NCBI GenBank assembly: GCA_052388275.1
Contig: JBQTII010000007.1
Span: 1-15,457 of the forward strand
Length of the DNA stretch: 15,457 nt
Source: JBQTII01 sp052388275
GTDB lineage: Bacteria; Actinomycetota; Actinomycetes; Sporichthyales; Sporichthyaceae
Direction: 5' to 3'
Shown: in pieces, positions 7,432-12,728 of the stretch
How positions within the stretch are numbered: position 1 is the stretch's first letter
How the letters are laid out: each line of letters opens with the position of its first letter
The notes under the pieces: generated by a model
What the model was told of the DNA's origin: nothing
Seen by the model: the letters and a program-made list of their open reading frames with translations, nothing else
Database searches by the model: none
Position numbers and translations under genes: made by a program

Positions 7432-7460
7432 AGAATAAGCAGCCTTTCCCACGCTTGTAA
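7432..7460 (-). promoter_or_regulatory. Candidate promoter for the DUF3040 gene
   Basis: On the minus strand TTACAA (7460-7455) and TATTCT (7437-7432) are separated by 17 bases. The -10 matches four of six and the -35 is weak. The start would fall near 7425, giving a leader of about 36 bases before the GTG at 7389. This stretch is AT-richer than its surroundings. Confidence 0.4.
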
Positions 7461-7501
7461 CCCGACTGCGTAGATCATCGCTAACTCCCCCGGCGCGAAC
7501 T

Positions 7502-7517
7502 GCGCGAAACCTTCGCG
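7502..7517. terminator. Weak hairpin after the methyltransferase gene
   Basis: CGCGAA (7503-7508) and TTCGCG (7512-7517) form a six-bp stem with a three-base loop in the gap between the methyltransferase and DUF3040 genes. It may end the methyltransferase transcript, but the stem is short and no T-run follows. Confidence 0.3.
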
Positions 7518-7582
7518 ATCACCCCCGACCGGGTGCCTCGCCCGGCCGCACCACGATCCACCCTCCCCCGGCCGTGGGCAGA

Positions 7583-8320
7583 TCAAGGCCGCTGCGCGAG
7601 CACATGAAACTGAGCTGCGATCTGGGAGAGCACCGGGTGATCGGCCACCGCCGACTCCAGAGCCAGCAGCTCTGCCCGCATACCCGCCTCGCCCTCGACC
7701 ACCGCCGGGGGAACCAGGTCGGAGAAGACGCGCACGCCGTGGGTGGCGAGCACGGCCAGGCCTGCGTCGGCGACCAGGGCCACCAGCGCGGCCGGGTCGA
7801 AGCGGCGCGGTAGCGGGTCGCGCGGGCCCCATCGTCCGTCGGGGTCGGTGAGCAGGTGCCGGGCCGCGGACAACTGGCCCGAACTTGCGCGGGAGAGGAC
7901 CGCGGCGTGCCGGTTCGCGGCCAGGACGGAGACCAGGCCGCGCGGGCGGATCACCCGCGCGATCGAGGCGATCGCGGCGGCCGGGTCGTCGGCATGTTCG
8001 AGCGCGCCGTGGCACAGCGCCAGGTCGAAGGTGCGGGCCTCGAAGCTCGCCAGGCTGCCCTCGTCGCCCTGCACGGGCATCACCAGTGCGTCCACTCCGG
8101 CGTCGGCGGCCCGGCGGTGCAGTGCGGCCAGGGCATCGGGGCTGGGTTCGAGGACGGTGACCTCGTGCCCGAGTTCGGCCAGCGGCACGGCGAACCCGCC
8201 GGTGCCACCGCCGACGTCGAGTACCCGCACCTGCGCGGGTAACTCTGCCAGCGCCGCGCGCAGGACCTCCCACACGACGGCGGTGCGGACCGAGCTGCGG
8301 GCACGCGCCACATCAGGCAT
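7583..8320 (-). CDS. Class I SAM-dependent methyltransferase
   Basis: The 245-residue protein has a Rossmann-type methyltransferase core: motif I VLDVGGGTGGF (33-43), an acidic residue ending strand 2 in VTVLEPSP (Glu58), and DLALCHGALEHADDP (99-113) as the post-motif IV segment. A C-terminal extension carries GRWGPRDPLPRRFDP. The substrate cannot be read from the sequence. The HGALEHADDP region recalls CmoM/SmtA-type tRNA methyltransferases and UbiE-like enzymes, but this is only a resemblance. The ATG at 8320 lies seven bases after a TAGAGT hexamer with no ribosome site, suggesting a leaderless mRNA. It is divergent from glpK across only 23 bases. Confidence 0.88.
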   Translation of the reverse strand: MPDVARARSSVRTAVVWEVLRAALAELPAQVRVLDVGGGTGGFAVPLAELGHEVTVLEPSPDALAALHRRAADAGVDALVMPVQGDEGSLASFEARTFDLALCHGALEHADDPAAAIASIARVIRPRGLVSVLAANRHAAVLSRASSGQLSAARHLLTDPDGRWGPRDPLPRRFDPAALVALVADAGLAVLATHGVRVFSDLVPPAVVEGEAGMRAELLALESAVADHPVLSQIAAQFHVLAQRP

Positions 8321-8327
8321 GGGGCCA

Positions 8328-8337
8328 ACTCTAGGGT
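8328..8337. promoter_or_regulatory. Back-to-back -10 elements of a divergent leaderless promoter
   Basis: The sequence ACTCTAGGGT contains TAGGGT on the plus strand (8332-8337) and TAGAGT on the minus strand (8333-8328), sharing two bases at a CTAG core. Each is followed by six or seven bases and then ATG (8344 for glpK, 8320 for the methyltransferase). Neither gene has a Shine-Dalgarno sequence. The TANNNT-N6/7-start pattern is typical of actinobacterial leaderless transcripts. Any -35 would lie inside the opposite gene. Confidence 0.6.
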
Positions 8338-8343
8338 TTGCCC

Positions 8344-9825
8344 ATGTCCGTTCTCGCGATCGACGCAGGCACCACCGGGGTCACGGCGCTGGTGGTCAGC
8401 GCTGACGGGCGGGTGGCCGCCCGTGGCTACGCCGAGTTCCCGCAGCACTTCCCCCTCCCCGGGTGGGTCGAGCACTCCCCGGACCAGATCTGGGGAGCGA
8501 CGTTGACGGCGGCGCGCACAGCGCTGGCGGGCACGCCGGCGACGGAACAGGTCAGCGCCGTGGGCATCACCAACCAGCGGGAGACGGCGGTCATCTGGGA
8601 CCGGCGCACCCGAACCGCCCCGCGCCACGCGATCGTGTGGCAGGACCGTCGCACCGCCGACATCTGCCGACGGCTGCGCGAGGCCGGCCACGAGGACCGC
8701 GTCGCCGCGCTGACCGGCCTACGTCTGGACCCGTACTTCACCGCGACCAAACTGACCTGGCTCGCCGAGAACGACCCGGGCACCTGGGCCGGGGTCACCG
8801 GCGGCTCCCTGGCACTGGGGACCGTCGATTCCTACCTGATCTCCCGGCTCAGCGGCGGCGCCGTGCATGCCACCGATGCCTCCAACGCCTCTCGGACGTT
8901 GCTCTACGACCTCACCACCGGCGCCTGGTCACCCGAACTCTGCGAGCTCTTCGGTGTACCCATCGCGGCGCTTCCCCGGATCGTCCCGTCGTGGGGTCCC
9001 CTCGCACGCACCGATCCGAGCGAGTTCTTCGGACTGAGCATCCCCATCGCCGGGATCGCCGGGGATCAGCAGGCCGCGTTGTTCGGGCAGGCGTGCTTCG
9101 CCCCCGGCGAGGGCAAGTGCACCTACGGGACGGGCTCGTTCATCCTCGTCAACACCGGCTCCGCGCCCGTGCGCTCTACGTCGGGCCTGCTCACCACGGT
9201 GGCCTGGCAGGCCCCCGACGGCGCCCTGACCTACGCCCTCGAAGGCGCGATCTTCGTGACCGGCGCCGCGGTCCAGTGGCTGCGCGACGGGCTCGGGGTG
9301 ATCTCCAACGCCGCCGAGACCGCCGCGCTGGCCGCGAGCGTTCCCGACTCCGGTGGCGTCGTGTTCGTACCGGCGCTCACCGGCCTGGGCGCCCCGCACT
9401 GGGATGCCGCCGCCCGCGGCGCGATCTTCGGCCTGACCCGCGGCACCACCCGGGCGCACCTGGTCCGCGCAACCCTGGAAGCCATCGCCTACGAAGTACG
9501 CGACGTCGTCGAGGTGATGAGCGCGGAGGCCGGGGTTGCCGCGCCGGTGTTGACCGTCGACGGCGGGGCGAGCGCGAACGACCTGCTGTGCCAACTGCAA
9601 GCCACCGAGCTCGGGGTGCCGGTGCGGCGCCCCGAGATCCTCGAGACCACGGGGTTGGGGGCCGCCTTCCTCGCCGGTCTGGGTACCGGGCTCTGGTCTT
9701 CGCAGGCGGAGATCGCCGCCACCTGGCGCCTGGACCGTGCCTTCTCCCCCGCCACGCGCGACGAGCACGGCTATCGGCGCTGGACCGAGGCGGTGCGCCG
9801 CTCGCGCGGGTGGGCAGACATCTGA
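8344..9825 (+). CDS. glpK: Glycerol kinase
   Basis: Glycerol kinase transfers phosphate from ATP to glycerol, giving glycerol 3-phosphate for lipid synthesis or catabolism. The 493-residue FGGY-family protein has both actin-like domains. Landmarks are IDAGTTGVTALV (6-17), GITNQRETAVIWDRRT (74-89) and IVWQDRRT (97-104). The FGGY signature YFTATKLTWLAEN (131-143) and HATDASNASRTLLYDL (175-190) follow. The catalytic Asp241 is in AGDQQAALFGQACF, and TYGTGSFILVNTG (260-272) and GLGAAFLAGLGTGLW (437-451) complete the set. These match glycerol kinase better than other FGGY sugar kinases. An in-frame TTG two codons upstream is less likely than the ATG, which follows TAGGGT by six bases with no ribosome site. 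No glpF or glpD is adjacent. A plsC-like gene converges from downstream. Confidence 0.92.
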   Translation: MSVLAIDAGTTGVTALVVSADGRVAARGYAEFPQHFPLPGWVEHSPDQIWGATLTAARTALAGTPATEQVSAVGITNQRETAVIWDRRTRTAPRHAIVWQDRRTADICRRLREAGHEDRVAALTGLRLDPYFTATKLTWLAENDPGTWAGVTGGSLALGTVDSYLISRLSGGAVHATDASNASRTLLYDLTTGAWSPELCELFGVPIAALPRIVPSWGPLARTDPSEFFGLSIPIAGIAGDQQAALFGQACFAPGEGKCTYGTGSFILVNTGSAPVRSTSGLLTTVAWQAPDGALTYALEGAIFVTGAAVQWLRDGLGVISNAAETAALAASVPDSGGVVFVPALTGLGAPHWDAAARGAIFGLTRGTTRAHLVRATLEAIAYEVRDVVEVMSAEAGVAAPVLTVDGGASANDLLCQLQATELGVPVRRPEILETTGLGAAFLAGLGTGLWSSQAEIAATWRLDRAFSPATRDEHGYRRWTEAVRRSRGWADI

Positions 9826-9869
9826 CGTCCGAAGAAGTGGCTGCTATAGCGACCAGCCCTTCGGACGTC
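9824..9869. terminator. Inverted repeat holding both convergent stop codons
   Basis: GACGTCCGAAG (9824-9834) and CTTCGGACGTC (9859-9869) are perfect 11-bp arms. Inside, GGCTG (9839-9843) pairs with CAGCC (9854-9858), and the 8-bp palindrome GCTATAGC (9843-9850) is near the apex. The glpK TGA (9823-9825) overlaps the left arm and the acyltransferase TAG (9846-9844) is near the loop. It is probably a compact bidirectional terminator. Confidence 0.65.
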
Positions 9870-10578
9870 CGCCGGATAGTCCGCGGGATGGTCGGCGGGG
9901 GCGGCGCGAGGGCAGCTTCGCGTCCCTGGCGTAGGCGTCGACGTACTCCTGCCCGGACAACTTCCGCAGCGCCTCCATCAGGGCATCGGTTCGGGCCCGC
10001 ATCACCTCCTGGTCCTCCCCGCTGGCGGGCCGGCGATCGAGCTCGATCGGTGCGCCCACGCGGACCCCGACGCGGGCGATGGTGGGACGAAGGCGCCCCG
10101 GGGGCTGGATGCGGCGGGTGCCGATCATGGCCACCGGCAGTACCGGGACCCCGGCGGCGGCGGCGAGGCGGGCAACGCCGGTGTGCCCGCGGTAGAGGCG
10201 GCCGTCCGGGGAGCGGGTGCCCTCGGGATAGATGCAGAACACCTCGCCCGCCGCCAGCACCTCGAGACCGGCCCGCATGGCGGCCTCGGCGGCCGATCCG
10301 CCGGAACGGTCCAGCGGAATCTGGCCCACCCCCCGGAAGAAGGCCGCGATCAGGCGCCCCTTGATGCCTTTCCCGGTGAAGTACTCGGCCTTGGCCAGGA
10401 AGGTGATTCGCCGGGGGACGACCAACGGCAGGAAGAAGGAATCCGAGAACGAGAGGTGGTTGCTCGCCAGCAGCACCGGTCCCCGGCGCGCAATGTGCTC
10501 CAAGCCCTGCACCTGTGGCCGGAACAGCAGCCGCAACCACGGGCCGATCAGCACGTACTTGAGCAGCCGATAGAACAC
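9844..10578 (-). CDS. PlsC-family 1-acyl-glycerol-3-phosphate acyltransferase
   Basis: Enzymes of this family move acyl groups onto lysophosphatidate or related acceptors at the membrane. The 244-residue product has the HX4D catalytic motif in NHLSFSDS (40-47: His41, Asp46), the acceptor-binding region FRGVGQIPLDRS (81-92), the YPEGTRSPDG block (117-126) and VPVLPVAMIGT (144-154). The N terminus (MFYRLLKYVLIGPWLRLLF) is a hydrophobic or amphipathic membrane helix, and the C terminus is Arg-rich. It resembles in size and context M. tuberculosis Rv2182c. The start is GTG (10578), six bases after TAGGCT, so the message is probably leaderless. Being next to glpK suggests shared glycerolipid metabolism, although the genes converge. 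Confidence 0.9.
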   Translation of the reverse strand: MFYRLLKYVLIGPWLRLLFRPQVQGLEHIARRGPVLLASNHLSFSDSFFLPLVVPRRITFLAKAEYFTGKGIKGRLIAAFFRGVGQIPLDRSGGSAAEAAMRAGLEVLAAGEVFCIYPEGTRSPDGRLYRGHTGVARLAAAAGVPVLPVAMIGTRRIQPPGRLRPTIARVGVRVGAPIELDRRPASGEDQEVMRARTDALMEALRKLSGQEYVDAYARDAKLPSRRPRRPSRGLSGGRPKGWSL

Positions 10579-10584
10579 CGGTCC

Positions 10585-10594
10585 AGCCTAGGAT
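10585..10594. promoter_or_regulatory. Second back-to-back -10 pair (plsC / esterase)
   Basis: AGCCTAGGAT holds TAGGCT on the minus strand (10590-10585), six bases before the plsC GTG, and TAGGAT on the plus strand (10589-10594), about 55 bases before the esterase start. They share TA at the centre of CCTAGG. The geometry is the same as at 8328-8337. Confidence 0.55.
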
Positions 10595-10638
10595 GCGAGA
10601 AGTCGGGCGGCGCTCACGCCCGCGTCGGATCCGCCACC

Positions 10639-10644
10639 GAGGGG
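10639..10644 (+). promoter_or_regulatory. Shine-Dalgarno site that sets the esterase start
   Basis: GAGGGG lies six bases before the GTG at 10651. A second in-frame GTG at 10645 directly abuts this purine run and so cannot use it. Confidence 0.55.
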
Positions 10645-10650
10645 GTGCTC

Positions 10651-11424
10651 GTGCCGCTGCTCGCGGGCGCAGAGCCGTTTCACCACGCGGGAGGGCCCAC
10701 CGGGGTCCTGCTCTGCCACGGTTTCACCGGCACGCCGCAGTCCCTGCGCGGCTGGGCGGGCGAGCTCGCCGGGGCCGGGCTGACGGTCGCGTTGCCCAGG
10801 TTGCCCGGGCACGGAACGCGCTGGCAGGACCTGAACATCACCCGCTGGGCCGACTGGTACGGCTGCGTGGAACGCGAGTTCGCCGCGCTGCGCGAGCGGT
10901 GCGAGCGGGTCTTCGTGATGGGCCTGTCCATGGGCGGCACGCTGAGCCTTCGCCTGGCGCAGTGCCGCAGCGGCGAGGTGGCCGGTCTGGTGCTGATCAA
11001 CCCGTCGGTGATCGGGCTCGACCCACGGCTGCGGATACTGCCGGTGCTTTCCCGCGTGCTGCCCTCACTGTCCGGCATCGCCTCGGACATCAAGAAGCCC
11101 GGCGTGAGCGAGCTCGCCTACCCCCGCATCCCCCTCGCGGCGCTGGAGTCGCTACGCCAGGCCTGGGGAACCGTGCGGGCGGACCTGCCCCGCGTCACCG
11201 CTCCCCTGCTGCTGATGCGCAGCCTGGTCGACCACGTCGTCGAGCCCGACAGCGCGCGCCTCATCCTGAGCCGGGTGTCCTCCCTCGAGGTGACCGAGAT
11301 CGTCCTGCACGACAGCTATCACGTCGCGACGCTGGACAACGATGCCGCCCGGATCGCCGCCGCGAGTCTGAACTTCGTCTGCCGGCTCGCTCCGCCAGCG
11401 CACGCGAATCCCGCGCCCGCATGA
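10651..11424 (+). CDS. Alpha/beta-hydrolase, Est30-like carboxylesterase
   Basis: The 257-residue protein is an alpha/beta-hydrolase of the carboxylesterase type of Geobacillus Est30. It begins MPLLAGAEPFHHAGG and has the oxyanion-hole loop LLCHGFTGTPQSL. The nucleophile Ser93 is in MGLSMGG, Asp194 in LVDHVVEP and His224 in HDSYHV, nearly the same positions as the Est30 triad (Ser94, Asp193, His223, from memory). The natural substrate is unknown; short or medium acyl esters, or a lipid product, are plausible beside plsC. The GTG at 10651 was chosen by ribosome site and by family N terminus; GTG at 10645 would add two residues. Its TGA overlaps the ATG of the first of two repeat-encoded minigenes (ATGA at 11421). 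Confidence 0.9.
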   Translation: MPLLAGAEPFHHAGGPTGVLLCHGFTGTPQSLRGWAGELAGAGLTVALPRLPGHGTRWQDLNITRWADWYGCVEREFAALRERCERVFVMGLSMGGTLSLRLAQCRSGEVAGLVLINPSVIGLDPRLRILPVLSRVLPSLSGIASDIKKPGVSELAYPRIPLAALESLRQAWGTVRADLPRVTAPLLLMRSLVDHVVEPDSARLILSRVSSLEVTEIVLHDSYHVATLDNDAARIAAASLNFVCRLAPPAHANPAPA

Positions 11425-11504
11425 GCGATCGCAGCGAGCGAATCAACAAGGACAGTGCACTGTCGCTCATTGGGTGGCCGAGCGCCAGCGAGGTTAGCCC
11501 ATGA
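11421..11504 (+). CDS. Repeat-encoded 27-residue minigene, copy 1
   Basis: The peptide runs from MSDRSERINK through DSALSLIGWP to SASEVSP. Its ATG overlaps the esterase stop and its TGA overlaps the ATG of copy 2. No known domain is recognisable. The likely role is to carry ribosomes from the esterase to the next gene; a function of the peptide itself is unproven. Confidence 0.55.
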   Translation: MSDRSERINKDSALSLIGWPSASEVSP

Positions 11505-11508
11505 GCGA
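11463..11508 (+). promoter_or_regulatory. RNA hairpin covering the copy 2 start codon
   Basis: TCGCTCAT (11463-11470) pairs perfectly with ATGAGCGA (11501-11508). Beyond a T-C mismatch the stem continues with GG/CC, a G-G mismatch, T-A, two G-U pairs and CC/GG around a 12-base loop (11480-11491). The copy 2 start codon is paired and its GAGG lies at the loop edge, so translation should need a ribosome arriving through copy 1. Confidence 0.5.
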
Positions 11509-11584
11509 GCGCAGCGAGCGAATCAACAAGGACAGTGCACTGTCGCTCATTGGGTGGCCGAGCGCCAGCGAGGTTAGCCAATGA
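11501..11584 (+). CDS. Repeat-encoded 27-residue minigene, copy 2
   Basis: The product begins MSERSERINK and ends SASEVSQ, differing from copy 1 at residue 3 and the last residue. GAGG of copy 1 lies seven bases upstream of its ATG. Its TGA overlaps the ATG of the membrane-protein gene at 11581. The first 19 bases are identical to those of the minigene at 4348. Confidence 0.55.
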   Translation: MSERSERINKDSALSLIGWPSASEVSQ

Positions 11585-11588
11585 GCGA
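11543..11588 (+). promoter_or_regulatory. RNA hairpin covering the membrane-protein start codon
   Basis: TCGCTCATTGG (11543-11553) pairs without a break with CCAATGAGCGA (11578-11588). After a G-G mismatch five more pairs follow (two are G-U). The right arm contains the ATG at 11581. The last-base difference between units (A at 11580) extends this stem compared with copy 1. Confidence 0.55.
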
Positions 11589-12339
11589 GATGAACTCCGC
11601 CATCCCCCCCGGCCGGGGCAACGGCCTGTCCGCGGCTCGCTACACCCCGCTGGTCGATCTCGAGCCGCACTTCGCCGATGCCCTGCTCGAGGCCCTGGCC
11701 GCCGACGGGGTCGCCGCCTACGCCAGTCCATCGCCCGGGGTTCGTGGTCCCTACATGGACATCGTGCTGCCCAACCGGCCGACCGATCGGGTGTGGGTTG
11801 ATACCGAGTCCGAGGCGGGCGCGAAAGCTTTGCTCGCCGAGCGCCGCGCGGAGTTCAGCGCGGATTCCGAGACCGAGATCGAGACGGCCTGGCGAGCGAT
11901 CGTGGCCGGCTACGACACCAACGGGCACAATCCGGTGCCGACCTGGCCGGTCAGTGAAGACCTCGACGAGGATCCACCTGCGCGGCGACGCAGCATCGCC
12001 CTCCCGTTCGGCGGTGAGCCGGGCCCGCGCAGAACCGACGAAGAGGACGAACGCTGGGGGGCCGAGCCCGCCGCGGAAACCGCCGAGGCGGGCGAACCTC
12101 AAGAGCACTACGTGCCCCCGCCACCGCCCCCGCTGCCCCGCATCTCCCCGCACGCCAAACTCGCCTGGGCCGGCGTGGTCGGCGGCCCGACCTATCTCAT
12201 GGTGTCGACCTGGACGGGCGCGAGCCTGTTCTACGGTGCATCCGCCTTCGCCGTGACGGCCTTCATCGGCGGCTTCGCTGCGCTGGTCTACCGCATGAAG
12301 GACGACCGCGGCCCGGGCGGCGACGGCGCCGTCGTCTGA
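11581..12339 (+). CDS. Uncharacterised proline-rich two-TM membrane protein
   Basis: I do not recognise a characterised family. The 252-residue protein has a soluble N-terminal region (about 20-125) beginning RYTPLVDLEPHFADALLEAL, which may bind a partner. An acidic low-complexity stretch follows (125-175), then the proline run HYVPPPPPPLPR (176-187) and two membrane helices (about 193-211 and 219-237). The short tail is charged. Similar acidic N-terminal, PPPPPLPR, two-helix proteins are common in actinobacteria, in my recollection as conserved hypotheticals. The first residues MSE come from the repeat boundary; an in-frame ATG at 11590 would give MNSAIPP. It is translationally coupled to the repeat units, and through them to the esterase. 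It converges on the CxxCxxC gene across a concentric inverted repeat. Confidence 0.8.
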   Translation: MSEMNSAIPPGRGNGLSAARYTPLVDLEPHFADALLEALAADGVAAYASPSPGVRGPYMDIVLPNRPTDRVWVDTESEAGAKALLAERRAEFSADSETEIETAWRAIVAGYDTNGHNPVPTWPVSEDLDEDPPARRRSIALPFGGEPGPRRTDEEDERWGAEPAAETAEAGEPQEHYVPPPPPPLPRISPHAKLAWAGVVGGPTYLMVSTWTGASLFYGASAFAVTAFIGGFAALVYRMKDDRGPGGDGAVV

Positions 12340-12342
12340 ACA

Positions 12343-12398
12343 CGCATCACCTGACGTATCGCCATGTCAATTGACGGCCACTCTCGTCAGCTGATGTG
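12343..12398. terminator. Concentric inverted repeats between convergent genes
   Basis: CATCACCTGACG (12345-12356) pairs with CGTCAGCTGATG (12385-12396) in 11 of 12 positions, extended by a G-T and a C-G pair. The perfect palindrome GTCAATTGAC (12366-12375) has exactly the same centre (12370.5). The right arm covers the end of the minus-strand gene. It probably ends transcription from both sides, or could be a protein-binding site. Confidence 0.55.
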
Positions 12399-12728
12399 AA
12401 TGGTCTCGAGGTCGGACCCGCGCCGCGAGGACCGCGCCCGCTCGGCAGCCTCGACGGCAAGCCGGATCGCGTGCAGCAGGGAGCCGATCGCCTCATCGAG
12501 GTGGCCGGTGAGTTCCGGGCTACCGGAACGCAGCAGGGCGATCAGCTGGCAGATCGGGCACAGCCGACATTGCGCGGACCCGGTGGCCATGTGCGTGGAC
12601 ACCGCGGACAGGTCGAAGAGACCACCCGGGCGCGAGGAACGCTCGGCCAGCCATTGTCCAAGGGCGTCGGCGAGCTTGGCGGCCTCCTCGGCGGCGGCAC
12701 CCAGCGAGTCACCCGCGCTCGTACTCAT
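12387..12728 (-). CDS. Small conserved protein with CxxCxxC motif
   Basis: The 113-residue product is predicted mainly helical and soluble. Its most striking feature is TGSAQCRLCPICQL, with Cys54, Cys57 and Cys60 as C-x2-C-x2-C, which could bind a metal or respond to redox state; no fourth ligand is obvious. It resembles a small actinobacterial family (possibly DUF5304, not verified) and corresponds in position to M. tuberculosis Rv2183c. Its ATG overlaps the TGA of the ArsA-like gene (12725-12728), so it is co-translated with that ATPase. It may be a partner of the ATPase, which is inference from context. It is the last gene of a three-gene minus-strand operon. Confidence 0.78.
   Translation of the reverse strand: MSTSAGDSLGAAAEEAAKLADALGQWLAERSSRPGGLFDLSAVSTHMATGSAQCRLCPICQLIALLRSGSPELTGHLDEAIGSLLHAIRLAVEAAERARSSRRGSDLETIHIS

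Larger units (their letters stand above)
11421..11580 (+). repeat. Two tandem 80-bp MIRU-like units
   Basis: Units 11421-11500 and 11501-11580 differ at two of 80 positions (9 and 80). Each starts with ATGAGCGA and ends with GCGAGGTTAGCC plus one base; GAGG lies seven bases before the next ATG. Each contains a 14-base palindrome GACAGTGCACTGTC (11451-11464; 11531-11544). I count 49 G or C in 80 for the second unit (61%), lower than the flanking genes appear. The 80-base length makes each unit a complete minigene sharing ATGA with its neighbours. Position, size and ATGA overlaps match mycobacterial MIRUs; I do not claim shared ancestry. Confidence 0.9.

Noticed and set aside
8463..10364. A 633-codon plus-strand frame across glpK and plsC
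   Set aside because: It runs in another frame through two clear enzymes and opposes plsC; the product is low-complexity Arg/Pro/Gly with no domain.
11421..11580. CRISPR array
   Set aside because: The repeats are contiguous, with no unique spacers, and encode in-register minigenes.
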